A stretch of 35,388 nucleotides of DNA from an uncultured Muribaculaceae bacterium (GTDB lineage Bacteria; Bacteroidota; Bacteroidia; Bacteroidales; Muribaculaceae), in the NCBI GenBank assembly GCA_910584665.1, contig CAJUBL010000028.1, forward strand, positions 1 through 35,388, read 5' to 3'. The notes under the pieces were generated by a model that saw nothing but the letters and a program-made list of their open reading frames with translations, made no database searches and had not been told where the DNA came from. The position numbers were made by a program, and so were the translations under genes. Every line of letters begins with the position of its first letter. The first letter of the stretch is position 1. Of this stretch, positions 22,655 to 32,276 are shown piece by piece.

Positions 22655-25525
22655 ATGACCAATAGAATACACATTATTTCTGTTCTGGCTTTACTGCTGT
22701 ATTTTACAGGCAGTGCCTTTGTCGTTGCTGCAGAGCTCGGCAATATTACTTTAAGCGGACGTGTCACTGATGCCGACAATGGCGAGCCTCTTGAGTTTGT
22801 CAGTGTTCTGCTGCCTGATCAGAATATCTGGACCGAAACTAATGCCAAGGGCGAGTTTACCATAAGTAAACTTCGTCCAGGTACATATAATATAGAGATA
22901 AAATATACAGGATATCAGACATATGACAGTTCGGTAAAGGTCAGTACAACGGCTAAGCCGCTTCATGTCAGGCTCAGTCCGATGAGTCTCGCTCTTGATG
23001 AGGTGACAGTGACTGCCAATAATAAACGTATGGGGTCTGCTTCCAGAATTGACCGTGCCGCTGTCCAGCATATACAGCCCAAGAGCCTTGAGGACCTTAT
23101 GCAGCTTGTGCCGGGAAATGTTACTAAGAATCCGGATCTTAACAGTGTAGGACAGGCACAGATACGCGAGATCGGCAATAATTCCAACAATGCTATGGGC
23201 ACACTTGTGGTCGTCGACGGTGCACCTATGTCCAATGATGCCAATATGCAGTCCCTCAGTACGAGTAAGGCAGGGACGACCCCGAGTCAGTCGACAGCCG
23301 GCAAGGGTGTTGATCTGAGACTTATCTCGCCTGATAATATTGAATCTGTTGAGGTAGTTCGGGGAATACCGTCTGTAGAATACGGAAATCTTACGTCCGG
23401 AGCTATTATCGTGAAGTCACGGGCAGGCGCTACGCCGCTGGAGGTGAAACTTAAGGCCGATCCGTACTCCAAACTTGTTTATGCAGGCAAAGGTTTTGCT
23501 CTCGGAAATGGCAGTGCATTTAATTTTACGGCCGATTATTCACAGTCGTACAGTGATATCAGAAAGAAATACATAGGATATGATCGTGTGACGTTTGGAG
23601 CCGGTTATAGCAATGTGTTCATGAAGAACAGCCGCCCTATGTCGTTCAACATGCGTTTCTCGTTTTTCAGCAGTCTTAATAACGAGCGTACAGATCCCGA
23701 ACTGATGTATGACGAGCGTATGCATAGTAAGACCACCGGAGGTCGGCTGTCTGTTGAAGGTAACTGGAATCTGCAGTTGCCATGGATATCGACACTCTCA
23801 TATGCCGCATCTGCCAACTATATGCACGAATCGGACTATTCCAACCGTCAGGTGATACTCCAGTCGGGAATTACACCGGTGGGTAATGCTACTGTCGATA
23901 AGGAATATAAGACTTTCTATATGTCTTCTACCTATTATGCCTGGAGCCGTATTACAGGTCGCCCTCTTGATCTGTATGTACAGGTCAAGGGCAATAAACT
24001 GGTGATGCTCGGTAACGAGGCTTTCATGAATATAAAACTTGGTGCAGAGTGGTGCATGAATAAGAATTTTGGTGCCGGAATGACATTTGACGAGAACCGT
24101 CCTCCACAGATTACCAATAACCAGTCGATACGTCCGCGGCCATTCAGGTCGATACCGGCCATGAACGTGTTTTCCTGGTTTATTGAGGATAAATATACTA
24201 CCCCGATAGGGACAACATCACTCACAGCTCAGGCCGGAGCGCGAATGTCCACGATATTTGTGGATCGTGAACAGGCACATCGAGGTAATATGACTACCGT
24301 CGAACCACGTATCAATATTGATTATAACATACTGAATCAGTCCAACAACAGGCTGTTTCAGGAACTTAATATCGTCGGAGGATATGGTGTCGCTATGAAG
24401 ACTCCGACCATGATGCAGTTATATCCCGACAAGGCATACTTTGACGTTACATCCTATACAATGCTTTTCCGCGACGATATTTCGGGTGACAAAGGTAAGT
24501 CTATAGCTATAATGACAACCAAAGTCATTGACAATACCGCCAATCCTGATCTCAGACCGGCGCGGAGCAACAAGATTGAAGCCGGATTGTCGTTCCGCAT
24601 AGGACGTGTAAACGGTATGGTAAACTACTTCAACGAGCGTAATAAGAACGAGTTCGGATATGTAGCTCAGCCGGTGCTGATGGAGGCCCGACAGTATAAT
24701 ACGCCCGACAATATTGACGGTGTGCGTTATGAGAACGGCTCTCTGCAATATGAGCAGAACGGAGTATGGTCGGATGCCGGGTCTGAGATGCGGAACTATT
24801 ACTTCACTTATGTCACTCCGTCCAACAGCGTGGCTACTGACAAGTGGGGCATTGAGTATCAGGTGAATCTGGCTCAGATTCCCGCCATTAAGACAGGCAT
24901 GTCTGTCGATGGATCATATATCCGCATCAAACGCCGTTCGACAGCCGATTACTATGCTCCGGTTTCAGGCACCGTCAATGGAGATCTCTATCCCTATATC
25001 CCTCTTATGCCCGGAGGTAGCGGGACAGTGTCGTCTCGTTTCAATACAAATTTCCGTCTGATAACCCACATACCTAAATTGCAGATGATCTTTACGACCA
25101 CGTTACAGATGATATGGCGTGAGACATATCGTGCGATATACGAGAATAACGATGGGGTAAATCTTACTCATCGCATCCAGGATCCATTCTCTCCCGGTCG
25201 TGAGGTATATGCTGTTTATCCTGTTGGATTTCTTAATGCCGACGGTCAGTTTACACAGTGGCAGCCAGGTTTCCAGAACGATGATGTATATCGCTATATG
25301 ATAGCGACCTATCCTCATGCCCGCGCATTCGATACCGAGGTGCTCCCTACGTCGGCTATACTTAACTTCCGACTCACCAAGGAGTTCGGGCGGATTGTAG
25401 AAATATCATTTATGGCCAACAACTTCCTGAAACTGACCAAAACACATAAGCTCCAGACATCGACCGGCTGGCGTGACATCACCATACCGATGTATTTCGG
25501 TGCCGAGGTCAAACTTAAATTCTGA
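22655..25525 (+). CDS. TonB-dependent outer-membrane receptor, non-SusC type
   Basis: A 956-residue outer-membrane active importer. ATG 22655 gives a signal peptide (about 1-26, ending VVAA); the frame is open further upstream but without homology. A carboxypeptidase regulatory-like beta domain (about 31-112: SGRVTDADNGEPLEFVSVLL) precedes the plug (about 125-260: DLMQLVPGN, IREIGNNSNNAMGTLVVVDG, VEVVRGIPSVEYGNLTSGAI). The long 22-stranded barrel ends YFGAEVKLKF with a terminal Phe. There is no SusD-type partner, so a SusCD glycan importer is unlikely. The following genes (two lipoproteins, a barrel, two peptidases) suggest import of a protein-derived ligand such as peptide, haem or metal. 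The substrate cannot be read from sequence. Confidence 0.92.
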   Translation: MTNRIHIISVLALLLYFTGSAFVVAAELGNITLSGRVTDADNGEPLEFVSVLLPDQNIWTETNAKGEFTISKLRPGTYNIEIKYTGYQTYDSSVKVSTTAKPLHVRLSPMSLALDEVTVTANNKRMGSASRIDRAAVQHIQPKSLEDLMQLVPGNVTKNPDLNSVGQAQIREIGNNSNNAMGTLVVVDGAPMSNDANMQSLSTSKAGTTPSQSTAGKGVDLRLISPDNIESVEVVRGIPSVEYGNLTSGAIIVKSRAGATPLEVKLKADPYSKLVYAGKGFALGNGSAFNFTADYSQSYSDIRKKYIGYDRVTFGAGYSNVFMKNSRPMSFNMRFSFFSSLNNERTDPELMYDERMHSKTTGGRLSVEGNWNLQLPWISTLSYAASANYMHESDYSNRQVILQSGITPVGNATVDKEYKTFYMSSTYYAWSRITGRPLDLYVQVKGNKLVMLGNEAFMNIKLGAEWCMNKNFGAGMTFDENRPPQITNNQSIRPRPFRSIPAMNVFSWFIEDKYTTPIGTTSLTAQAGARMSTIFVDREQAHRGNMTTVEPRINIDYNILNQSNNRLFQELNIVGGYGVAMKTPTMMQLYPDKAYFDVTSYTMLFRDDISGDKGKSIAIMTTKVIDNTANPDLRPARSNKIEAGLSFRIGRVNGMVNYFNERNKNEFGYVAQPVLMEARQYNTPDNIDGVRYENGSLQYEQNGVWSDAGSEMRNYYFTYVTPSNSVATDKWGIEYQVNLAQIPAIKTGMSVDGSYIRIKRRSTADYYAPVSGTVNGDLYPYIPLMPGGSGTVSSRFNTNFRLITHIPKLQMIFTTTLQMIWRETYRAIYENNDGVNLTHRIQDPFSPGREVYAVYPVGFLNADGQFTQWQPGFQNDDVYRYMIATYPHARAFDTEVLPTSAILNFRLTKEFGRIVEISFMANNFLKLTKTHKLQTSTGWRDITIPMYFGAEVKLKF

Positions 25526-25563
25526 ACTCAATTAATCTAACTTTTACAAACAATTTTTTAGCA

Positions 25564-26799
25564 ATGAAAAAGATTTTCAGTCTGTTGCCTTTGCTGGCAA
25601 TGTTCATTGGATTTACATCCTGCAGCAACGACGATGACGATGAGGTTATTCGTCATGAAGTTACTGTCAATGTGAATTTACCCTCTGAGGTCAAAAACTT
25701 CAGTGAAGTAAAATCCATGGCACTCACAGTGTTCAATACAGCTACTTCCGAGGAGAAAGTGGCTCAGGTGAGCAACGGTTCGGCAACTGTGACCGTTGCC
25801 CCCGGCACATATAATTTTACAGTCTCGGGTGAGACTGCCGATTTCAACCTCAATGGGGTGAAGACAGGCATCGACGTGTTCGCCGACAAGACTGTTGAGA
25901 TAGATGTGATCGCTACCGTCGGCAGCACACTCGTGTTCAAGGAGGTATATTTCTCAGGAGTTCCTGACTTCTACTTCCAGGATGCGTTCTATGAGATTTA
26001 CAACAACACTGACGAGGTGCAGTATCTTGACGGTGTCATAATGGGTGTTGTTGATTATGGATTGGCTGTCGGTACATGGAATAAGGACCAGGCTTCGGTA
26101 TGGATGACCGACGGAATGTATACCAATGGTAAATATCCGCTTACATCTCACATTCAGTGTTTTCCCGGAAACGGTACCGATTTCCCCATCCAGCCCCGCA
26201 CAAGCATTGTTGTAGCCTCCAATCCTATCAACCATTCTGCACGTCAGCTGGCTGAGGCCGACAAAAAGTCTCCCGTGGATCTGTCCGACGCTGACTGGCA
26301 GCTGTATGCCGACAATACTACGCCTGCCGATACACGTGTGGACGGTATTCCGAATATGACTCTTATCTGGAAGAACTGGGGACGTGAGATGATGCCTGCT
26401 ACAGAAGGCCAGCCTATCGTTCTTGCCCGTCTGAAAGATGGAAAATCTCCTGTTGATTATGCTGCCGAGCCATCGAGTGTGGCTCCAGTGCCCGGTGGAA
26501 CAACCAACTGTTTTGTCATTCCTGCCGACTGCATTCTGGACGCAATTGAAATCGTTCCTGCAGATCCTGCTTTCCATTTCAAGCGTATTGAAGCCAAGGA
26601 TGATGCAGGCATGATATGGTATACCGGTGCCGACGGGGTTTCCAACGGCGAGTATTCAGGCAAGAGCCTGCGTCGTAAGGTTGCCGGATTTACCGCCGAC
26701 GGCAAGGCTATCCTTAAGGATACCAATAATTCGTCCAACGACTTTGTTGCCGGTGGAGGCACGCCGACACCTGGCGTAATTCCGACCGTCGCCGACTGA
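25564..26799 (+). CDS. DUF4876-family surface lipoprotein
   Basis: This 411-residue lipoprotein follows the receptor by 38 nt. The signal peptide ends in a lipobox at Cys20 (FTSCSNDDDDE). The run of acidic residues right after the cysteine resembles the Bacteroidetes surface-export signal, so it is probably displayed outside the cell. Residues about 25-115 look like a transthyretin/Ig-like beta domain (APGTYNFTVSGET). The rest (from VFKEVYFSGVPDFYFQDAFYEIYNN) resembles DUF4876, which has a lamin-tail-like beta core. I recall this family next to TonB-dependent receptors and DUF6850 barrels in other Bacteroidales. A ligand-capturing role is inferred from position only. Confidence 0.75.
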   Translation: MKKIFSLLPLLAMFIGFTSCSNDDDDEVIRHEVTVNVNLPSEVKNFSEVKSMALTVFNTATSEEKVAQVSNGSATVTVAPGTYNFTVSGETADFNLNGVKTGIDVFADKTVEIDVIATVGSTLVFKEVYFSGVPDFYFQDAFYEIYNNTDEVQYLDGVIMGVVDYGLAVGTWNKDQASVWMTDGMYTNGKYPLTSHIQCFPGNGTDFPIQPRTSIVVASNPINHSARQLAEADKKSPVDLSDADWQLYADNTTPADTRVDGIPNMTLIWKNWGREMMPATEGQPIVLARLKDGKSPVDYAAEPSSVAPVPGGTTNCFVIPADCILDAIEIVPADPAFHFKRIEAKDDAGMIWYTGADGVSNGEYSGKSLRRKVAGFTADGKAILKDTNNSSNDFVAGGGTPTPGVIPTVAD

Positions 26800-26811
26800 T
26801 ATTAACCTATA

Positions 26812-26863
26812 GTAATAAGTGGGACCGGTTCGGCCGGTTCCCGCTTATTACAATTGTCTTTTT
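26812..26863 (+). terminator. Hairpin terminator or attenuator inside the receptor-peptidase locus
   Basis: GTAATAAG-T-GGG-A-CCGG pairs with CCGG-TT-CCC-G-CTTATTAC around the loop TTCGG, giving about 16 bp with one G-U and one bulge. TCTTTTTC follows about 5 nt later. It lies between the DUF4876 gene and the barrel gene, in the same direction as both. No clear promoter follows, so partial read-through into the last four genes is likely. Confidence 0.7.
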
Positions 26864-26901
26864 CAATTCCGAGCTTGATATTTAAAAGCTATAAAGCAAT
26901 T

Positions 26902-28467
26902 ATGAATCACCGTCTATACATTTTATTCTCACTTATCGGTACTGTATCGGTTATGTCGTGGGCTCAGGATGACAGTAAAGTCGACTACCTTGACCGTCAG
27001 TATCTGGGCAATGTCACATATGGCAGTGCGAGTCCCGTCTCGTTGAAATATATGCCTGTTACCGACCTTGCCGATATACACGTAGGGTACCGGCATGCTG
27101 GCGGTGACTTTCATCTTATCGACCAGCCGGGCAGTTCCGATATGTGGATAGCTTCTTTTACCGGAATGAAGCGGGTAGGGAAGGTAACTTTCGGCGGCGG
27201 ACTGGTTTACAATAACTCTTCTCTCAAAGACCGTCGTTGGAACAACACGCTGTTTGTTTCGGAACGTAATCCATATATAATCGGCGACTCGTTAAAGAGT
27301 AAGTTCAATACCGAGACTTTTCATCTTGACGGTGGCGCCGCATATTCTCTAGATGACAGAATTACGTTTGCGTTGAAGGCTATATATGATGTCGGGAGTT
27401 CGGCCACACAGAAGGATCCGCGTCCCGAAATAAAGGGAATGAGATTTAATCTCACTCCGGGTGTGGAATATCGTATGGGATGCCATACTGTTGGCGCGTC
27501 TGCCAGCTTTGAGTGGCTGTCAGAGCAGGTCTCGCATACCGTGTTGCGCACCACTACCAAGCAGTATGTATTTTTGTTTCAGGGTCTTGGAGTCTATGAA
27601 ACCAAGGATGCGGTAGGGTATACACGTAAATATAACGGTACCCGGTATGGAGTACAGCTGCAATACTCGCTTAACAATACCGATGATGCGAGACTGTCCG
27701 ATTTTTTCCAGATCGGGTATTATAATGAATACGAGGATGCCGAGGACGGCGGCTCGAGCGTCAAATATAAAGGCGGACGCTACAGCGGCAACGGATTCTC
27801 GATACTCGAGCGCCTGATGTTCAGAGCTTCAGGGCGTTCGGTCCATAACTTCACCCTTCATGCATCCATTGCCGACATCAAAGGCCGTTGGTATACCCAG
27901 CGGTCAGGTACCGATGCCAATGGAAATCTTATCTATGAAGTTGTCAACGAGGCCGATAACCTTGAAGGAAGCGCAGTGCAGGCAGGCTTCGCTTACCGTT
28001 TTGACCGTCTTGACGGATCCGGTCTGCCCATACTTCAGGCTGAACTGACTGCCGACTATGACAATTCCGAGACCAAAAACAAGATATATGCCTCCCGGGA
28101 AACTTATTCCAATGCTATTGTAGCCGCATCGGTGACCAGGCGTTTTACAATAAGGAAAGGGTGGCTGGCAGCCAGGATCAATGGCGGTTACCGTATGTCA
28201 TTGGACAGCAAGCTTAATCTTAAAGGTATGCCCGAGACATACGGGAAGATCATGTCGTTGTACACACGGCCGCAGTTTGATGCCCTTACAGCCGACTATT
28301 GGCAGGCAGGCGGCAGCATTACATACTCGTTGCCGATGATGTTCATGGGGTATGGATCAGTTCTTGAGATTTCTGTTGATGGTGACTATATGTCACGTAC
28401 AGAGAGTGTTGCCAGTGCCGGTAACGACCGCTTCCATGTAGGAGCCCGTGTAGGATTTGTTTTCTGA
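26902..28467 (+). CDS. DUF6850-family outer-membrane beta-barrel protein
   Basis: From ATG 26902 this is a 521-residue exported protein with signal peptide MNHRLYILFSLIGTVSVMSW and cleavage near AQ-DD. The earlier TTG at 26854 would lie in the terminator tail and is rejected. The body alternates polar and hydrophobic residues in many short strands typical of outer-membrane barrels (for example VGARVGFVF with terminal Phe). I assign DUF6850 from its neighbours and overall look, less firmly than the other members. No catalytic motif is seen. It may act as a second pore or as a surface anchor for the locus. The next gene follows after 41 nt. Confidence 0.65.
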   Translation: MNHRLYILFSLIGTVSVMSWAQDDSKVDYLDRQYLGNVTYGSASPVSLKYMPVTDLADIHVGYRHAGGDFHLIDQPGSSDMWIASFTGMKRVGKVTFGGGLVYNNSSLKDRRWNNTLFVSERNPYIIGDSLKSKFNTETFHLDGGAAYSLDDRITFALKAIYDVGSSATQKDPRPEIKGMRFNLTPGVEYRMGCHTVGASASFEWLSEQVSHTVLRTTTKQYVFLFQGLGVYETKDAVGYTRKYNGTRYGVQLQYSLNNTDDARLSDFFQIGYYNEYEDAEDGGSSVKYKGGRYSGNGFSILERLMFRASGRSVHNFTLHASIADIKGRWYTQRSGTDANGNLIYEVVNEADNLEGSAVQAGFAYRFDRLDGSGLPILQAELTADYDNSETKNKIYASRETYSNAIVAASVTRRFTIRKGWLAARINGGYRMSLDSKLNLKGMPETYGKIMSLYTRPQFDALTADYWQAGGSITYSLPMMFMGYGSVLEISVDGDYMSRTESVASAGNDRFHVGARVGFVF

Positions 28468-28508
28468 TTATCACAATATAAAAGCTTATATACATACAAT
28501 TACGAGTC

Positions 28509-30710
28509 ATGAGAATAAACAGGTATCTGCTTACCGGAGCCCTCGCACTGGGCTCCTTGCTTTCAGCCCACGCTGTCACACGTGGTTTTGCAATTGTGAT
28601 TGACCCCGAGAGCTATGCCCGGGCCGCTGACGAGGTCAATGCATACGCCAGGTCCATTGCCGCCGATGGCCTTGAACCGATTGTCATCAAGGATAATACC
28701 GATTCACCCGATAAGATCAGGGAACAGTTGATCAAACTGTACAGAGACAGGAAAAAACCGATTGAAGGTGCGGTTTTTATTGGAGATATACCTGTTCCCA
28801 TGATACGTGATGCCCAGCACCTTACATCGGCGTTCAAGATGAATCAGGCTACATTTCCGTGGGAGGAATCATCGGTGCCGAGTGACCGTTTCTACGATGA
28901 CTTTGATCTTAAATTCGACTATCTGAGACAGGACTCGGTCAGTCCGTTATATTTTTATTATTCATTAAGGGCTGATTCTCCCCAGTTCCTTTCGCCTGAT
29001 ATCTATTCGGGCCGTATCAAGGCTATCGATAATGGCGTGGATGACAAATACACATTGTTGCGCCGTTATCTTGCTAAGATTGTGGAACTGCGTTCCGAAG
29101 ACAATATACTCGATCAGTTGCTGTTCTTTGCCGGACATGGTTTTGTGTCGGAATCAATCGTGGCACGTATTGACGAGAAAGGTGCTTATCTGCAGAATTT
29201 TCCTTGGATGCAGACCCGTGTGCAGGGTATCGAATACATAGATCACAAGCGGGACAAGTCTGTCAAGAACCGCCTTATGACCGAGCTGCAGCGTCGCAAT
29301 CTCGATGTGGCGCTTTTGCATCATCACGGTCTTGATCAGATAGAGTATCTTAATGATGAGCCCGATCCTGAAACTCCGTCAGAGATGGTCCATCTCCTTA
29401 AGGATTATGTCAGCTACGTTTACCGGCGTCATCGTGGCAAAGGCACACCAGACGACAGTATAAAAGCCAATATCGCCCGTAACCTCGGTGGAATACCGAT
29501 TGACTGGTTTCAGGATGAGGAGAGCGAGGAGCACCGTATACATGATTCGATACAGGAGCGAAAACTCAATCTTTACGTGGAGGATTTTGCCGACTTTACA
29601 CCAAATTGCCGTCTTGTGATTCTTGATGCGTGCTTCAACGGGTCTTTCCATCTGCCGCGTTATATTGCCGGGTCATACATATTTGACGAAGGTAAGACTG
29701 TCGCCACTATCGCAAACAGTGTCAATGTGTTGCAGGACAAGTGGTCTGACCGTTATCTGGGCATGCTGGGGCTGGGTATGAGATTCGGTAACCTGCCGAG
29801 ATACAATACCTATCTTGAGAGCCATTGCATCGGAGACCCGGCATTTCACTTCAGGTCGGCGGTTGAGGGGCTTGATGCCAACGAGATGCTCCATCGTCCC
29901 GCATCATGGTGGGCCGGACAGCTCGACAGCGAGTATCCAGCCGTCCGTGCTATGGCAATGCGTCAGCTTGTCGACAACAATATGATTGACTCTGACCGTC
30001 TGTTGGACATTTATACCAATGACCGTTCAGAAGTCGTGCGTATGGAGGCAATGACATTGTTGTCGCTGTATGACGACGACAACTTTGTAAGGTGTCTTGA
30101 GATGATACCCTTTGACAGTTACGAGATGATACAGCGATATGGCCTCAACTACATCGCTAAGCGTGGTGACCGTGAACTTATTCCTGCCATCATAACGCTG
30201 GCTAAGCGTAACAACACTGGTAAACGTATTGAGTTCGGTGTAAGTCAGGCCGCCGCTCTTTATCCGGCTGACTCGCTTATAGCCGGGCTTGACCGTTTGT
30301 TTGATCCGCAGGACTACGCCGAGGGTGATGCAGTCAGAGGTTATGTGGCCCATGCGCTTGATAAGTATGCCAATTCCTATCGACTGAAAGATGTCGAGAC
30401 ATTGTGCCACAACGATTCGGCGACCGTCAAGGCCCGAAAGCTCGCTATACGTACGTTCCGTAACTCGACCATGCACTACAAGGTTGATGATCTTCTGGAT
30501 TATGTGCAGTCGTGTCCCGATGACAGTGTTACGGTTGATCTGCTCGAGGCTCTCGGTTGGTTCAGACCGTCGTTCCGTCATGCCGACATAAGTAAAGTAG
30601 CATTGGCAATGAGCCGGGACAGGAAGCGCTCGCCCGAAGTTCGCGATATGGCGCTCAGGACATATAACCGTATAGAGGATAACCGTAAAGGAAAACATAA
30701 ACAAAAATAA
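28509..30710 (+). CDS. Gingipain-like (C25, clan CD) cysteine peptidase with C-terminal HEAT-like repeats
   Basis: A 733-residue exported protein (signal peptide about 1-23, LLSAHA). Residues 25-460 look like the gingipain fold. VFIGDIPVPM resembles its first domain, LDVALLHHHGLDQIEYL (His273) matches the gingipain catalytic His-Gly region, and CRLVILDACFNGSF (Cys375) matches the catalytic Cys region. The closing CIGDPAFHF matches the family's GDP end. An extra GHG lies at 209-211. His to Cys spacing is about 100 residues against about 33 in RgpB, so there is an insertion. Residues about 465-725 are helical repeats like HEAT/PBS-lyase (AVRAMAMRQLVDNNMI), probably for binding. No type IX sorting domain is seen. 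The next gene follows at once. Confidence 0.78.
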   Translation: MRINRYLLTGALALGSLLSAHAVTRGFAIVIDPESYARAADEVNAYARSIAADGLEPIVIKDNTDSPDKIREQLIKLYRDRKKPIEGAVFIGDIPVPMIRDAQHLTSAFKMNQATFPWEESSVPSDRFYDDFDLKFDYLRQDSVSPLYFYYSLRADSPQFLSPDIYSGRIKAIDNGVDDKYTLLRRYLAKIVELRSEDNILDQLLFFAGHGFVSESIVARIDEKGAYLQNFPWMQTRVQGIEYIDHKRDKSVKNRLMTELQRRNLDVALLHHHGLDQIEYLNDEPDPETPSEMVHLLKDYVSYVYRRHRGKGTPDDSIKANIARNLGGIPIDWFQDEESEEHRIHDSIQERKLNLYVEDFADFTPNCRLVILDACFNGSFHLPRYIAGSYIFDEGKTVATIANSVNVLQDKWSDRYLGMLGLGMRFGNLPRYNTYLESHCIGDPAFHFRSAVEGLDANEMLHRPASWWAGQLDSEYPAVRAMAMRQLVDNNMIDSDRLLDIYTNDRSEVVRMEAMTLLSLYDDDNFVRCLEMIPFDSYEMIQRYGLNYIAKRGDRELIPAIITLAKRNNTGKRIEFGVSQAAALYPADSLIAGLDRLFDPQDYAEGDAVRGYVAHALDKYANSYRLKDVETLCHNDSATVKARKLAIRTFRNSTMHYKVDDLLDYVQSCPDDSVTVDLLEALGWFRPSFRHADISKVALAMSRDRKRSPEVRDMALRTYNRIEDNRKGKHKQK

Positions 30711-30716
30711 ATTTTG

Positions 30717-32276
30717 ATGAAGGATTTCTTTGAATTTATTGATATGAAGGCGGGTGCCCGGCTGTCGGTCGGGGCACTCGCCCTTTGTCTTGCGATTCCG
30801 TCGGTCATCAAGGCGCAGGAGTATGTGCCACGGGTCATACCGCTGACCGAGGATCAGGAGAAAGCGCGCATGATGATACCCGAGTGGAGCCCCCGGAGCC
30901 GTGCCGGTGAAGTCGCTTTGCCGGCAAGTGTTGACAACACGAGTCTGAAGTATTTCCCGGAGGTTTTCAATCAGGGGTCAAACAACTCCTGTTCACAGGC
31001 TTCGGGGGTAAGGTATGTTTACACCTACGAGGTCAATCGTCTTCTTGACCGTGATGCGTCCGATCCGGCCAACGTGTTCTGTTACCATTTTACATGGAAT
31101 TTCCTCAACGAGGGAGAGAATCAGGGTTCACATGCCTTTCTCGGTTACGATCTTATGAAAGAATGCGGAGCCCTGAATATGGTACAGATGCCGGATCAGG
31201 CTTACTCATATGCACAGCAGACGCAGTGGCTGTCTGGCTATCAGACCTATATCGATGCCATGAGCTATCGTGTCGACAGCTACTCCAAGATTAATCTCAA
31301 GACACGCGACGGGCTTGACCGCCTGCGTCGCTATCTTTATGATCACGGTGACGGCAGCGCGAGCGGCGGAGTTGTCACTATATCTTATAAGACTGATGAC
31401 TGGGGGTATAAGTCATACAATGGCCCACACTCTACTGATATTAGCTGGATCGTTACTAAAGAGGGTGTCGACGGTCCGCATGCTATTACTGTTGTCGGAT
31501 ATGATGACACTGTCGAGTATGACTTCAACGGAAACGGGGTGATTGACGGCGATGAACGCGGAGCTCTGATATTCATAAACAGCTGGGGCGATTTCTGGGG
31601 GTCTGACGGCCGTTGCTATCTCCCGTACAGCGTGGTACTGGCCGATCCAAAAGAGAACGGTCTCTCTGATGGTGATGCCGACGCTTATATGGTTGTGCCG
31701 TCATTTGAGAAACCGAAAATAGTTTTCAAGGTTAAGATGCGGTATGACCGTCGCAACGAACTGTCGGTAAGGCTTGGAGTTGCCGATGGGGCTGATGCGA
31801 AGCTTCCTTTGTACGAGATGACACCAACCTTGCTTAATAACCAGGGTGGTGCCAACCCCATGCAGGGCTATAATGCTTCAGAGGATATGGAGATCGCTTT
31901 CTGCTTTGACCGTTATTATGACAGGATCTCCACATTCAAAGATCCGAAGTTTTTCCTGACCGTAAGACGTGTGGCGGCCTCAGGCAAAGGTAAGCTGGTG
32001 GAGTTCAGCGTCGTTGATCTTGTGAACGGAATGGAGTACAGATCGGCTCAGCAGGATCTTGATCTTACTGGCGGTCAGATTATAATGACCACCGGCGTAT
32101 CACCTGTATCGGTTTATTCCTCGTGTAGCCCGTGGCTATGGCTCATGCCTGGAACCTCGGTTCCTGAACCGTCACCATTTGTTATCGGAACCGCCAATGG
32201 TCAGAAACGCAAATTCAAGGTCAGCGGATATGATGCCAAGTCCGGTAAGCTAACCATAAAGCACCGTAAATTATGA
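30717..32276 (+). CDS. Secreted papain-like (C1) cysteine peptidase
   Basis: Peptidase family C1 cuts proteins with a Cys-His pair. All four classical residues are visible: Gln86 (oxyanion hole) and Cys92 in NQGSNNSCSQ, His255 in GVDGPHAITVVGYDD and Asn288 in FINSWGDFWG. Gln-Cys spacing is 6, as in papain, but the usual CGSCW reads NNSCS, so one disulfide Cys and the Trp are missing. A further beta-rich region of about 200 residues follows (about 320-519), unassigned. ATG 30717 is 6 nt after the previous stop; ATG 30744 (MKAGARLSVGALALCLAIPS) gives a cleaner signal peptide and may be the true start. The stop overlaps the next gene by 4 nt. Confidence 0.88.
   Translation: MKDFFEFIDMKAGARLSVGALALCLAIPSVIKAQEYVPRVIPLTEDQEKARMMIPEWSPRSRAGEVALPASVDNTSLKYFPEVFNQGSNNSCSQASGVRYVYTYEVNRLLDRDASDPANVFCYHFTWNFLNEGENQGSHAFLGYDLMKECGALNMVQMPDQAYSYAQQTQWLSGYQTYIDAMSYRVDSYSKINLKTRDGLDRLRRYLYDHGDGSASGGVVTISYKTDDWGYKSYNGPHSTDISWIVTKEGVDGPHAITVVGYDDTVEYDFNGNGVIDGDERGALIFINSWGDFWGSDGRCYLPYSVVLADPKENGLSDGDADAYMVVPSFEKPKIVFKVKMRYDRRNELSVRLGVADGADAKLPLYEMTPTLLNNQGGANPMQGYNASEDMEIAFCFDRYYDRISTFKDPKFFLTVRRVAASGKGKLVEFSVVDLVNGMEYRSAQQDLDLTGGQIIMTTGVSPVSVYSSCSPWLWLMPGTSVPEPSPFVIGTANGQKRKFKVSGYDAKSGKLTIKHRKL

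Noticed and set aside
25954..26577. 207-codon frame antisense to the DUF4876 gene
   Set aside because: A shadow of the real gene with no supporting signals.
22655..26799. SusC/SusD polysaccharide utilisation pair
   Set aside because: The receptor is not SusC-like in its plug region, the lipoprotein is not SusD-like, and no intact glycosidase is next to them; the GH3 piece is only a relic on the other strand.
30027..30704. 225-codon frame antisense to the HEAT-like part of the C25 gene
   Set aside because: A shadow frame; the opposite strand has a full-length protein with family motifs.
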